Source: Rhopalosiphum padi
Lineage: Eukaryota > Arthropoda > Insecta > Hemiptera > Aphididae
Direction: 5' to 3'
NCBI RefSeq assembly: GCF_020882245.1
Contig: NC_083599.1
Location: forward strand, 78,904,339-78,968,338
DNA: 64,000 nt
The notes beneath the pieces were generated by a model. It did no database searches, was not told the origin of the DNA, and saw only the letters and a program-made list of their open reading frames with translations. This document shows positions 35,941-47,290 of the stretch, in pieces; position 1 is the stretch's first letter; each line of letters begins with the position of its first letter. Both the position numbers and the translations under genes were made by a program.

Positions 35941-36690
35941 TGTTGAGTACATATTTGAATCAGATACTGATGTTACAGTTTTTGATGACGAACCTATTGG
36001 CTTTGACAACTTAAATAGTTCTATTAAAGAAAGTAAGTAGGACAAATAATAACATACCTATGTTATGTAGTATCCATTAACTAAATTCTATAAATATAGG
36101 TTCACCATGGAATGATAAATCAATCAGTTAACTTTAAATTTAAGACTAGCTTATGACAATAAATTTCAAATGGGAGGTCAAAGAAAAAAATTATTTTATG
36201 GAAACAGATTGCTGCAGAAGTGTAAAAAAAGGAATTAACGTAGGTGGAAAAATTTGTGATGAGAAGTTTAGAAAAATGAAAACAAATTATACTAAACTTC
36301 ATGATTGATCGAAACAAATTGGAAGAAGAGGGCCTGTAAAATGGAAGTGGTTCAAAGATATGGAAAATATTGTACATACAAAGGATACTGCATCCCCTCC
36401 AAAAGGTATTTATTTAAATGTATTTTTATGTTTTTTTTTCAAGTTTTTACAAATTTATCTCTTTTATTTGCAGACATGATTTATGAAACACATATTGCAA
36501 AACCCATACAACAGCTCCCACAAATTAACACAAGGACAGAGTCTCAAACTCAGATTTCTCCATTACAATCTACACAAAAAACAAGTCCATTATTGAAAAC
36601 TACTAAGCCCAGTTGGGTTAAAAAAATGATGGATGCTAAGGAAAAACAATTTGAGTTTCTAAAAACTCATGGGGAAAATATGGAAAAAAG
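35941..36690 (+). pseudogene. Decayed Myb/SANT (trihelix) DNA-binding gene
   Basis: An exon-like segment (about 35943-36030) reads EYIFESDTDVTVFDDEP before a GTAAGT donor. A second (about 36100-36403) reads as a trihelix Myb/SANT-like domain in broken frames: a W near the start, LAYDNKFQMGGQRKKLF, then GGKICDEKFRKMKTNYTKLH, a stop (TGA), and GPVKWKWFKDM. A third exon (about 36474-36690) has KPSWVKKMMDAKEKQFEFL. At least two frameshifts and one stop are visible. Such genes accompany Harbinger transposases, but none is adjacent, so the origin is uncertain. Confidence 0.6.
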
Positions 36691-37282
36691 GTAAGTAGTA
36701 TAATAGTACCATTCCTGGCACACTTTTATAAATCACAAAAAGATCACAAAATAAATATTAAAAATATTAACATAAAAAGATCAGAAAATGAAATAAATCA
36801 TCAATTGCAAAATGTTTCAAAAATAAATTGAATATCTTAGTTAAAGAAATAAAAATTAAAATAAAGAATGGAATCTACAAAACAATATGAATTATCTGTT
36901 AATGATGCTAAAATATTTAATTTGTTACAACAAAATGAAATGCAAAGCGAAATGAGAAACTCTATATTAAATAATAATAAATCATCAGATTTTTAATAGA
37001 ATTGTTCTATTAAAAAAATTTTTGAAGACGATTTTACACTATGAGACTAGAGGGGGACTTTTAAAGAATTAAAATCAAAAACGTTTAATGTAAAAATGAA
37101 CATTCTAACATAAATAGCATAGAATTTATACTTAAATGAAAAATATGAAGTAGGGGGTAAACTTTTAATATGTAGTGCAGATAAGCATATAAATCATATC
37201 TGTGCTGTTCCGACTTGATAATATCAAATATTAAATGAAATACGGGAATTTAAAATAAAAATAATAATAATAAAAAAACGGG
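36691..37282. other. AT-rich non-coding DNA
   Basis: No gene was seen. A short stretch near 36870-36990 has a Gln/Asn-rich reading but no support. Upstream exons of the P-like transposase that follows might once have been here. Confidence 0.35.
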
Positions 37283-37283
37283 G

Positions 37284-37613
37284 AAAAAATGCAAACCTAT
37301 ATCTGTCTTTGCCTCGAAAGGTCCAGTTAAAGGTTGGATTACATTTTAAATTATTAATTTTAATATAGTTTTAGTTATTAAGCATTAAAAAAAAAATATT
37401 TGTTTCATAAACAGGAGTAGATTTGGCACAGTTAATAATAAAAGCGATTGTTTTATTGAAAGATGCAGGTCTACAAGTAATGGCACTTACCTGTGATGGA
37501 GCCTCAACTAATAAAACAAAGTCAAAGCAATTTGGAGTCAGTGGTAAACGTGCAGATTTAAAAAATTATTTTACTAACCCTTATGATGGGAATAGAAATG
37601 TGTATGTTTTTTC
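37284..37613 (+). pseudogene. P-element-like (THAP9-type) transposase, part before the insertion
   Basis: A decayed exon end (37284-37332; KPISVFASKGPVK) is followed by an intron and an exon from 37415 with LAQLIIKAIVLLKDAGLQV, MALTCDGASTN and YFTNPYDGNRNVYVF, matching the catalytic region of P/THAP9-type proteins. The exon is cut at 37613 by the Mutator-like element. Earlier exons, including the THAP domain, were not found. Confidence 0.75.
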
Positions 37614-38490
37614 GGGCGGGACCATTTTCCTCCAAAAATAAGATACCGTTTTCCTCCACTGTCCATTTTCCTCTAAAAAAAAAAAAGGTTGGTTTCCATT
37701 TTCCTCCACATTATTTTTGACTAAAGTTATATTAATTTTCCTCCAATACATATTTTAGTCAGTGTTGTAGTGTTGCGTTCCGTATTATAAAAATAGAGTA
37801 TGGATAGGATCACATTTTGCGCGTATCTGTTGATTAAATTCTGGTCGCGTTCTTATCGGCTAGGTAAAAACGCTAGTCCGACAACACACGCAGTCTATAA
37901 CAATCGATAACTTAATATTGTAACTTTGATTAAGCCTAATAAAGATACGTACATACAACATATGGACATATTATACGTATATACTTATATTGTTATATTG
38001 TGTATCATCAATTGTCACTGATTATCAACATTGAGTTGAGTTAGACAGACACACGAATATACAAAATACTCGTATCAATAAGATTATATTTATATTATAT
38101 TATTATATTTTTAGTAGCTTACCGTACGTCGAATAGTGTTTAAGGCCCGTTCTTACAATGTCCGGTTAAAGTGTCCGTAAAGTGTTGGTTAACTAACGGG
38201 AACGTCGTCGGTAAAATACCGGTTACCGGCGGTTATACCAATCCGTTCTTACAACCTCTGATTAACAACCGTATAACTAATCGTCAGTTTTAATACAAGT
38301 GATTCCCAAAACAACCGCACTTGAATATATTTAATTGTTCTACGCATGCGTCGTTCTTGAGTTATCAATTATTATTGTTGTTATCATTTATCAGCCAGAT
38401 AATTCGACATTATATTGTTATATTATTTTCTTGTTTGTTGGGTTTTTTAAATTTTATAACGAGTTATTGTATATATTATTTAATTAAAAC

Positions 38491-39895
38491 ATGTCGAAAA
38501 ACAGTAACAAGAGACCTCGTTGCAGTAATTTCTCTTCAACAGAAGAAAATACATTAGTCGAATTGGCCGCAAAATATGCAAACGTATTAGAATGTAAAAA
38601 ATCTGATCACGATATTTGGCAGTCAAAAATTGCTGTATGGATGAAAATCCAAGAAGAATTTACTGCTACAACAGGCAGTTCAAGAGAAGTAAGTAGCAAT
38701 TAAATAAGTTTTACTTTGGTTTAAAGGTGTAGGTATTTAAATATAAAAATGTGCACTGTTCACAGATGATTAATTTTTAATAGGAATATTTAAGCTTAGT
38801 TTGGAGTAAAACAATATTGATTTATATTCCCAGATACAAAATTTAAAGGACAAGTATGAGAACCTAAAAAGGAAAGCCAAGAAGACGGAAGCGGATAGGA
38901 AAAAAGAAATTTTTAAAACAGGTGGTGGAAGTGCACGTTCTACTGTAGCATCCTCACCAACACATAATAAGTTGCTTGAAATTATGGGTACAACTGCAGT
39001 AGGACTTCAAAACATTTTTGATGGAGACAAAACAGGTAACCTTTACCAGTTTCTATATAGTTTTCTTTGTTTTGGTACTGGAATGTTAGTATTAAATATG
39101 ATGTGCCTATCCACCCCTTATAATACATTTCTTTTCTAATCGCATTACTAAATACATTAGAATTATCTAGTTTTTAATATTGCATTATTGTTGTTTATTT
39201 TAGGAGAACCGCTAGTTAATACAGAGATAGAAATTGTTGGAGTAAATAGTTTGGACGATGAAATTATATATACATATGATGATGCAGTGAGTTATTTATT
39301 AAAATTGCCATTTTTTTTAATAGGTCTTAATTTTTTACATTTCTAATAGGTAATAGAGCATGTGGATGATCCTGAAACTGTTGTAGATAAACCTGTGGCA
39401 ATTGTCACAGCTGATACAGTGAGTTATTTATTAAAATTATCATTTTTCTTAATAAGCTTTAATTTTTTACATAATTAACAGGAAGTAGAGCATGTGGATT
39501 ATCCTGCAACTGTTGTCACAGCTGATACAGTGCAACAACAACATATGTGGGCCAAGTGGAATCCAGAGGTTTTAAAAAATAATAAAAGTGCGGAGTTAAT
39601 GACTCCTCTTGCTATGAAAAAAAAAATTAAGACCACTTTAGGGGACAGCGTGAAAAAATATTCATTAGAGAAGTTACAATTAATAACTACACAAAAACAA
39701 TATTTTGAAAATGAAGAGAAAAGGGCTCAGGAGAAACATAATGCCGATGAATTGCGAGCTCAAGAAAAACATGAGTGGGAACGAGCACATTACAAACTAA
39801 TGTGTGATAAGTTGAGGCATGAAGTGATGGATTTAAAACAAGTAATTATTCATAATTTTGTGAATACAATGTTGGGTGCATGTGTAGATATTTAG
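38491..39895 (+). CDS. Harbinger-A Myb/SANT-like partner protein, five exons
   Basis: Exons are 38491-38688, 38834-39035, 39204-39286, 39350-39418 and 39482-39895. All borders are GT..AG and the phases join to give 321 residues without a stop. Exon 1 and the start of exon 2 form a Myb/SANT-like domain (FSSTEENTLVELAAKYANVL, DIWQSKIAVWMKIQEEF, IQNLKDKYENLKRKAKK). The C-terminal exon is rich in Glu/Lys (EEKRAQEKHNADELRAQEK) and probably a coiled coil. Exons 4 and 5 start with nearly the same sequence (EHVDDPETVV and EHVDYPATVV) and are preceded by similar introns, so one duplicated the other. In HARBI1/NAIF1-type systems such a protein brings the transposase to the nucleus and DNA ends; this role is inferred from the family. 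Confidence 0.85.
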
Positions 39896-41574
39896 TATAA
39901 TATATAATCAGTGCTCGAATTGGGGGAGTGCGCAGGGGGCGGATATAATATAATAATATTATTATTTTATTATTTTGTCCCTATATATTTTAGCTATTAA
40001 TTAATTATAATATCATACTGTTCTTTGCCTATAATTTATTGTACATATCCATTCTGTGGACTAGTATGAAGGTTGAATTAAAATATCTGTGTAGCTGAAA
40101 AGTGGTGTTCAAAATATAAGTAATGTTGGCAGGGGGTGTGAAAGCCTCCCATGGGTTTGTGTAATTGTGTACTTGGAACTCATTTTTTAAATCGTTGATC
40201 TGAGCTCATCTACATAATTTTTCCCAATTCGAGCACTGTGTATAATGTATTATGTTATATTGTTTAATATATCCTATACCTGTACTGAACTTCATATTAA
40301 CTTTGTAATGTAACTAGTTAGTAACTAGTAATTAATTTATGTAATACATTACATTTGAAAAAATGTTTTTTTAATTTATATTTTAAACTAAAAAAAAACT
40401 AACTTCTAACTTCTACTTTCACTTAAGTTACTATTTTAACCAAACTAACTTCTAAGTAACTAAGTTAAAAATTTGGTAAATTTCAGAAAATAACATATAT
40501 TCTAACTTGGATAGTTAAATTTTATATTAACTATATTATCTATATTATTCATTTTTTGCCCGCATTTGATTAATAGGCAGTTGATAAATAATTCTTATTT
40601 ACAATAAGGATGAATAAAAACAATAAACAACAAAAGAATATTGCAAATATATAAGTGGAAATATATAGAACATTTTTATTTTATTTTTAACAAAAAACAT
40701 AATAATTTGTATTATTTATATTATTATTTAGCTATATAACGTATTTGTACATTGTAAATTTTAAATTTCAATAAATATAAATTGTATGAACATTTGTATA
40801 AATATTTACAAGGAATTTTACTCTTGTGTGATGCATCACATGAGACCAAAATGTTCTGCTATAAGAGCATTTCTCAGACCAGAATTATTATGTCCTGGCT
40901 GGATAACATCTTCTATATCCACTAATTCGTTGGTTAATAGCTAATTAATATTTTCAACCTCATCTGGTGGTTGTGGGTCATTTGCCAACCGAGCAATGTT
41001 GTGAAGTATGGCACAGGATTGAATAACTGCCATTGATGTTTCCATTTTCAAACGTAGTCCAAAAAATAAGACAGGAAATCTTCGTTTCCAGACTCCAAAC
41101 GTTCGTTCCACCACATTACGAGTCCTAATCTGAGATTCATTGTACAATCTTTCAGCCCTTGTTGTTGGATTTGCTATAGGTGTTAGCAAGTAATGGGAAA
41201 ATGCATACCCTGCGTCTCCTAGAATTACGCAATCTTTAAACTCATGGAGTTCCATTCTTGCTCTGAGCCTGCTATTTGCAAAAATATTGCTGTCATGTGC
41301 TGAGCCGGGCCAACGTGCTACTACATCCAAAAACTCCAAATTTGCATTAACCAAAGCTTGTAAATTTAAGGAAAAATACCCCTTTCTGTTTCTGTATTGT
41401 TCCCCGTATTCTCTTGATGGAGATTGCAATTTTATATGTGTACAATCAATTGCACCTATTACTTTTGGAAAACGGGCTAAACCATAGAACATCACTTTCA
41501 CCTTCATTATTTCTGCTGTTGCTTTAGGCATTTTGATATATCTACAAAAACAAATTATAATTAATATACATATT

Positions 41575-43034
41575 CAGTGGCGCCGAACTACTTTTTAATA
41601 GGTGGCACAAACACAAATTTCAACCACTGACTCACCCCTACATAGACACCCTCAAAAATATTATTTCCATTGGGTCTAAGTACAATATCTATACATATAA
41701 AATGCAGCCCTATTTCTCTTGGTCTCAACATAAATTGAAAACGCCATTACTGATTATTTTGATTTTTTAGATTCTGAACGGAGTGATGAATGTATTGATT
41801 TTACATTGATATGTTTTTTTTTTTTGTGTCTCATCACATTTTTGAATAGTAATAATGCTTCGATTTTTTTACTTCAGCCCGTCTCTGAAAAGGATAATTC
41901 ATCTAGTTGGTACTTTGGGGGGTCAAAAGTAAAAAATTTCCAGTAGTTTTCAAAAGCGTCAGAAAAACCCTGAAAAAATAGCGGAAAAAACGGGAATTTT
42001 TACGCATAACCACTTTTCGACAAAATCGATTTTTTATTTTGCTCTAACTCAAAAACGAATCATTGTAAATACTTGAAATTTTCACCAAATGTTTATATTA
42101 GTATTATCTATTAATGATTAAATTTTCAAAATTGTTTGACCTTTTATTGAAATTTTCGACTTTTCTAAGTTTTTTTTCTTGAAATGCCGATTTCTGAAAA
42201 ATCTTTAAAATTTAATACAAGGTTTTTTATAAGTGGTACTTATCGTAGTAAAAAAAAAATCATAAATCGTTAGTCACAATTGTTATTTATAAGCATTTGA
42301 AGTTCAAATATTTACGAAATATATCAAAATCGCGAAAATTTGCAAGGAATTCATAAAATGTTTGTGATTTTTACCTATGGTAAAAAAAAACCCAATACAA
42401 GGTTATCCATAAGTTTTCCTTCAAGTAACTATAAAAAAAAATTCCAGCGTCAATATAGAAAAAATTTTAATGAGCGTATGAAATTTAATTTTTATGAAAC
42501 GCGTAAAATAACGATATATTACAATTTAAAAATAGGTAATAATATAATATATCCTATTAATTATCATTAACTGACAAATCATCTCCGTTCAGAATCGTTT
42601 TTCGTATATAATAATATCAGTCGTTGCATTCAAATTTAACACATCCATTATGGTGATCTACTCCCCATCTCTACTATACAGCAGAGCGATACCCACTTGC
42701 CCACTTTTTTTAAATTAAAGAGTACATCTCGAAGTAGGTTCTAACGGGGAAAAAAATAAGAAAATGACGTAGAAAATTGGAAAATTTTTAGAAAACTATC
42801 TGATTGAAACATTCAGATTGCGTTGTCATAAAAACAATAATGTAAGAATAAAATAATAATAATGTACTTGGTGTAAACTGTAAAGAATATTGGACTTCAA
42901 AAAATTCTATCTATATATAATAAATGGTATATAGGAATCGATTCGGAGATGACTGATAATTAGACATCCATAATATTCTAAAATAATAATTTTAATATGA
43001 ATGCACCACCTTAAGTACGTACTCGGCGCCACTG
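41575..43034. mobile_element. Non-autonomous hAT in the Harbinger-A transposase intron
   Basis: Ends are CAGTGGCGCCGA at 41575 and the complement (TCGGCGCCACTG) ending at 43034. The 8-bp duplication is TACATATT (41567-41574) and TACATATC (43035-43042), one mismatch. There is no coding capacity, and a second element sits inside. Confidence 0.8.
41770..42595. mobile_element. Non-coding inverted-repeat element with GATTCTGAACGGAG ends
   Basis: Inverted ends GATTCTGAACGGAGTGAT (41770) and its near-complement (ATCTCCGTTCAGAATC, ending 42595) enclose T-rich non-coding DNA with internal segments such as TTTAATACAAGG. Similar end sequence is seen near 52650-52680 and a diverged copy near 32878, so it is a dispersed family. 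No target duplication could be fixed. It lies within the non-autonomous hAT. Confidence 0.65.
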
Positions 43035-43910
43035 TACATATCAGAAAAATTCTTAAAAATCATCAAAGATCAAGAAACCCTATTGAGTTCTTTCTCCTTT
43101 CCAATTTATTATACAGTTACTTACTTATCACTTTTTATAGCCAATGCATAACTGACTCGCTTAACAATTTGTCCAGCAGCTGCAATGCTAACACCACTAA
43201 AGTCCCCTGCTGTAATTAGAAAATTCCCCGTTGCAAAAAACCTCAAAGTTAGTAACAATTGAGTCATTGGAGAAATGGCATTATTTCTGAAACGTTGGTT
43301 TTTAACATTATTAATTAGATATAACAGTATGTCAAATTACCTGTTAGTGGGATATTTTATCTGATCAAGTAATTCTTCCAGAACCATCTCAACTGTTTGT
43401 TTCTTTAAACGAAATCGTTTCTGAAACTCTACTTCGTCTAATAACTCGAAGTAATTTTTACGCTATCCAAATTTTTTCTTTTCCCGAATCGCAACGTTAA
43501 AGTCTGCAATTTCATTTTCAAAGTCGGAAGAATCACTTTCTTGGTCGATTAAACCGCAATTATGAAGAACTCTATTCATAATTTATTGTTAAATTTTAAT
43601 TGTAACAAAAAGTATACACTATACTACGTTGAAACGCCAACGTCGAATTTAAAACAAAAATCAATAACCAATTATTTTTTTAATGATTTAAAAATAGAGT
43701 ATTATTGATTACACAAACCGAGAGATTTTAGATAACCAGAAGATTACCGGCCGAATTTTGCCGGTTAAAAATTCGACCGTAAAACATCTGGTAACCAGAG
43801 ACTTTTTGCATAACCGACGTATGTAAGAACCAACTGTCCGTTAAATTTTAGTAAAACCCCCGGTTAGCACTAACCGACACTTAACCGGACATTGTAAGAA
43901 CGGGCCTAAG

Positions 43911-44960
43911 GATGATTCACACTAGTCAGACGCGTACCGACAGACACCGTACCGTACCGTTCAAATATACTATATCGACCGTCATTGTTTCCAAACCCAC
44001 ATTTTCGCTTCAACATCGTTAAGTGACTACACAATTTTCCATCTTTTCCCCTTTTTTGATATTTAAAGTTTGAAGTATGTTTAAAAATTTTACTACCGCC
44101 GATTTGGCAATGATTGCTATTGCACTAGATGAAGAAGAACAACAAAGGAATGTACAACGAAGAATATGGGTTCACGATATTTTGTTAAAACGGCATATCG
44201 AAGGTGAATACATAACTTTGTATAAACAATTAACTGACCACGAAGAAAATATTTCCGTATGACAAAAATTCAATTTAATGTACTTTTATCGAAAATTAAA
44301 ACTACAATTAGAAAAAAAAATACGAGTTTTCGTAAAGCCATATCACCAAGAGAAAAATTAGCTGTATGTTTAAGGTAAGAAAGTATCCATTTTGTAACAA
44401 ATTAATTAAATATACTTTAAGATACAATGAATTCTGAGTAGTTAAATTTATTATTAAATTAATAAAATAATACAATAAATAGTATGAAATTTAATGGCAA
44501 CCTCCAAAAACGTATAGAAATAACTATAATACTATACTATCAACAGTAACGAAAAAAAATAATAACATAATAAACTTTAATAAAAATCCAAAAATAACTA
44601 ATTAGGTACCACCTTATTTTATATTTTAATTTAACAAATGCTTTATCCAGTGAAAATAAAACAAAAATAAATCCTTGAAGTATCAAAAAAACTAACAAAC
44701 TTACTTAAAATTTAAATATAATTAACTGTATCAAATTTAGTTTTGATTATCTTCAGGAGAAAATGTATGTAAATAACTACAACATGATGATGACGAAGCT
44801 GTTGAATCATATTGGATATTTTGAATAGCAGGGTTAGATATTTCAGGTGTATGTGAATGTAGATATGGTTGTGGAAATTGGGTTGATTGTGGTAGTATGA
44901 ATGCTGACGATGGTGTATTTCTAGATTGATATTGTTGTTCTTGACTAGATTTAAGTTCAA
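43911..44960 (+). pseudogene. Decayed Harbinger (Harbinger-B), transposase exon 1 and partner-gene tail
   Basis: From 44077 the plus strand reads FTTADLAMIAIALDEEEQQ and RRIWVHDILLKRHIEGEY, matching exon 1 of the Harbinger-2 transposase, then shifts frame after 44260; a donor-like AGGTAAG lies near 44373. On the minus strand (about 44955-44738) a Gln/Ser/Pro-rich frame ending YLHTFSPEDNQN resembles the tail of the MADF partner gene. Transposase exon 2 and most of the partner gene are missing. The start, GGATGATTCACACTAGTCAG (43910), is probably its inverted end and directly abuts Harbinger-A. Confidence 0.65.
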
Positions 44961-45027
44961 AAATCTTGGTTTAGTTCAATACTATAAAGAAAAAAACTCT
45001 GAAATTGGGTCTTGAATAAGAAACACG

Positions 45028-45550
45028 TTTGGACTCACATTTCTAAGTCCACAAGAAGTTTCCAAATGTTTTATTGAAGACTTTATGAGTATTATACCAA
45101 ACGATCAAAGAGTGAGTCAGTACGCTGATTATTTAACCGATACGTATATTTCGGAAAATTCTATATTTCCACCAATTATTTGGGCAGAATTGTCTTCTTC
45201 GTTATCAAGAACCACTAATGCATGTGAGTCTTTCCACTCTCATTTCAAAGAAAACTTTTATAAAGAAAAGCCTAATATATGTATGTGGCTTAATATTGTA
45301 AAGCAAACTCAAACAAATATTTATTGTAAAATGAGAAGTATACATATTCCAAAAAAATCAAAGGATTACCGAGCAAACAAGCGTCGTGGAGCAATCGACG
45401 ATGCAATTATTAAATTACAAAACAGAGAAATTTCTAGGTATGTAATTGCAAAAATTTAAATAATTATTCATATGAAGTTTATCTAATTTTTATTTTTCCA
45501 ACAGGTATTCATTTGTTGCTGAGATGTCATATAATTATAAAAAAATTTAA
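45028..45550 (+). pseudogene. MULE-1 transposase, C-terminal two exons
   Basis: Exon 45028-45437 reads FGLTFLSPQEVSKCF, then YLTDTYISENSIFPPIIWAE and TTNACESFHSHFKENFY, the C-terminal part of an insect MULE transposase. A donor at 45438 and acceptor CAACAG lead to the last exon (45505-45550; YSFVAEMSYNYKKI, stop). The phase is kept. The N-terminal zinc-binding region and the first catalytic residues are gone, replaced by Harbinger-B sequence. This identifies the 37614-45901 element as Mutator-like. Confidence 0.8.
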
Positions 45551-45901
45551 TTTTATTTACTGCAGCGATTTTACTATATTTTATATTTTACATATTGTCT
45601 GGTTGCGTTATCACCAATCCGTTATTATTATTAATTTTTTATTATTATTTAATTTATTGATTGATGCATTTTTATTGACGTGCGTACTTTTTTATTATAT
45701 TCATTCTCTTTTTAGCCACCTGTCAAGATCAGCGCATACGATGTATTATTATATTATAATTATACTTTAAATATTTAATTTGTTCTTTTATTTCATTTAA
45801 CATTCTGATAATGAGTGACGATTTTATTATTTTATTTATTGGAGAAAAATGGACAGTGGAGGAAAACGGTATCTCATTTTTGCAGGAAAATGGCTACGGC
45901 C

Positions 45902-46500
45902 GTTTTTTCTGATGCACCTCATATCATTAAAAATATCAGAAATCGATTGGTCCAAACAAAACAATTAAAGGCAATTATTACAAAATATTTATTCAATTCA
46001 ACCAACTTTTATATCTATAACCATTGATTTTGGAATATATTATCAATGCAAAATTTATTAAACACGAAATTTGATGTTAATTCTTTAATTATTTTTAGTT
46101 ACATCCGTTCAATAATTTTATAAAATGGGACCATTATTTCCAAGTATTTTAAAATGACTCTAAGTCTATGCTGAAAGTATGTCCCAAAATTACAAAACAT
46201 CACATAGTGTTAAATAATTTAACAAAAATGAAAGTTAAATTTGCAACACAAGTAAATTAAGATAAATAATGAAATATACATTAATATAACTGAAATAATT
46301 AAATTCTTCTCTTTTAATAGATTTTTAGTAAATCCATGGCAGTGGGTATACAATTTTATCGTACACAAAATTGTAATGGTATTGATGATTCATTAGAAAC
46401 TCAGCTATTTACAACTAAAATTAATGATATGTTAGACGCAATGAACCGGAAATTTCCTGCAGAGGGCATTAGGGAGAATAGCAAGGATTTACCCACACGG
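45902..46500 (+). pseudogene. P-element-like transposase, part after the insertion
   Basis: Directly after the MULE-1 target duplication the frame reads FSDAPHIIKNIRNRLVQTKQ, the continuation of the catalytic region that stops at 37613. A later exon (from 46321, acceptor TTTTAATAG) reads MAVGIQFYR, FTTKINDMLDAMNRKFPAEG and IRENSKD, typical of THAP9-type proteins. After about 46495 the sequence becomes repetitive AT-rich DNA, so the C-terminus is absent. Confidence 0.78.
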
Positions 46501-46735
46501 CAAAATAACGTTTTCAAAATATTTTGAAAACATTTTCATAGATAATATTAATATTTTCAGAACACTTTCAGAAAATTTTCAAATATTTTCAAAATATTGT
46601 CACATTACTTATTGGCAGCAAAACAAGTATTGTCATAATATTTAATATCAATATTTTGAAAATATTTCTCACATAATATTTCACAATATTTAAAATAAGT
46701 ATTTTGAAAATATTTCTCATATAATATTTTTAATT
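46500..46735. repeat. Degenerate AT-rich satellite-like repeat
   Basis: Short blocks such as ATTTTGAAAATATTTCTCA and CATAATATTT recur several times with changes, in both orientations. No coding capacity. Confidence 0.5.
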
Positions 46736-46739
46736 TATA

Positions 46740-47290
46740 CAGTAGAACTTCCATACAACGGTCACCAAAGGGACTGTAAATAATGACCGCCATTTAGAGG
46801 TGACCGTTAACAGAAGTTCAAGACCTTGCAAGTGACCGCTATATAGAGGTCATACAAATTTTAAAAATAAAACACTAATTTTAAAATAACGCATATGAAT
46901 ATGGTATTAAAAATTGTATTTATGATTTACGAAATAATGTAGGTAAGTAGGTACAATTTAAAATTAAAAAAAATCTCATAAGCTTTTATAAATATTAAAA
47001 TTAAAAAAATTGAGTTATATTAGTTTGTTTTAGATTAATTTGATTATTTAAACATTTTTTTTCAAAATAAATTTCTGCGGTTTTTAACATATTATAACCA
47101 TCTACGTCACCTTTTTGAAGAGGGAAAGCTGATAATTGTTTTATTTGAGTTAAAACCTCAAAATAGTTTGATACAGTGTACTCGGGTTCTTCAGTTACTT
47201 CAGTTTCTTCATGTGTTTCCTCCTCGTCATTATCTTTTGTTATAAATTACTTGATATCAGTACTATCTTCTTCAGTTCTTAGCATAGAGT
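46740..47290 (-). mobile_element. pogo/Tigger-like remnant
   Basis: TA (46738-46739) precedes CAGTAGAACTTCCATACAAC, the typical pogo/Tigger terminal sequence, followed by GACCGCCATTTAGAGGTGACC-type repeats. On the minus strand about 47245-47045 reads an acidic stretch (NDEEETHEETEVTEEPEY) and then FEVLTQIKQLSAFPLQK, like the C-terminus of a jerky/Tigger transposase. The rest of the gene and the right end are missing. Confidence 0.6.

Larger units (their letters stand above)
40836..43579 (-). pseudogene. Harbinger-A transposase (HARBI1-like), two in-frame TAG stops
   Basis: Exons are 43579-43341, 43286-43125 and 41541-40836; splice phases agree throughout. Exon 1 has FRLKKQTVEMVLEELL and an in-frame TAG at 43465-43463. 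Exon 2 has RFFATGNFLITAGDFSGVS. Exon 3 has VIGAIDCTHIKLQSPS, CVILGDAGYAFSHYLLTP and RNVVERTFGVWKRRFP with the DDE residues, then a second in-frame TAG at 40943-40941. The same frame stays coding-like after this TAG to the natural TGA at 40838-40836. Apart from the two stops the gene is complete; both are TAG, and either could be a single base change. Intron 2 holds a non-autonomous hAT of 1.46 kb. Confidence 0.88.
38144..43906. mobile_element. PIF/Harbinger element (Harbinger-A) inside MULE-1
   Basis: Inverted ends of about 28 bp start GGCCCGTTCTTACAATGTCC at 38144 and end with the complement at 43906. The target duplication TAA lies at 38141-38143 and 43907-43909. Subterminal CCGGT-type motifs recur at both ends. 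It contains a Myb/SANT-like gene (plus) and a HARBI1-like transposase gene (minus) with two stops, plus a non-autonomous hAT in the transposase intron. About 1.0 kb between the two genes (39900-40830) is non-coding. Confidence 0.93.
37614..45901 (+). mobile_element. Mutator-like element (MULE-1) with 60-bp inverted ends, heavily nested
   Basis: Inverted ends of about 60 bp contain CCATTTTCCT and GATACCGTTTTCCTCCACTG. The 8-bp target duplication GTTTTTTC lies at 37606-37613 and 45902-45909. The size (8.3 kb) is inflated by a 5.76-kb Harbinger and a second Harbinger remnant. The element's own coding DNA survives only as a MULE transposase C-terminus at 45028-45550. Its left arm (37700-38140) is non-coding. 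Confidence 0.85.

Noticed and set aside
42340..42570. 76-codon ORF in the inverted-repeat element
   Set aside because: Low-complexity Lys/Asn/Tyr-rich reading of AT-rich repeat DNA; similar repeats elsewhere do not keep it.
45513..45770. 85-codon ORF after the MULE-1 transposase
   Set aside because: It starts inside the last MULE exon in another frame and is Ile/Leu-rich by AT composition only.
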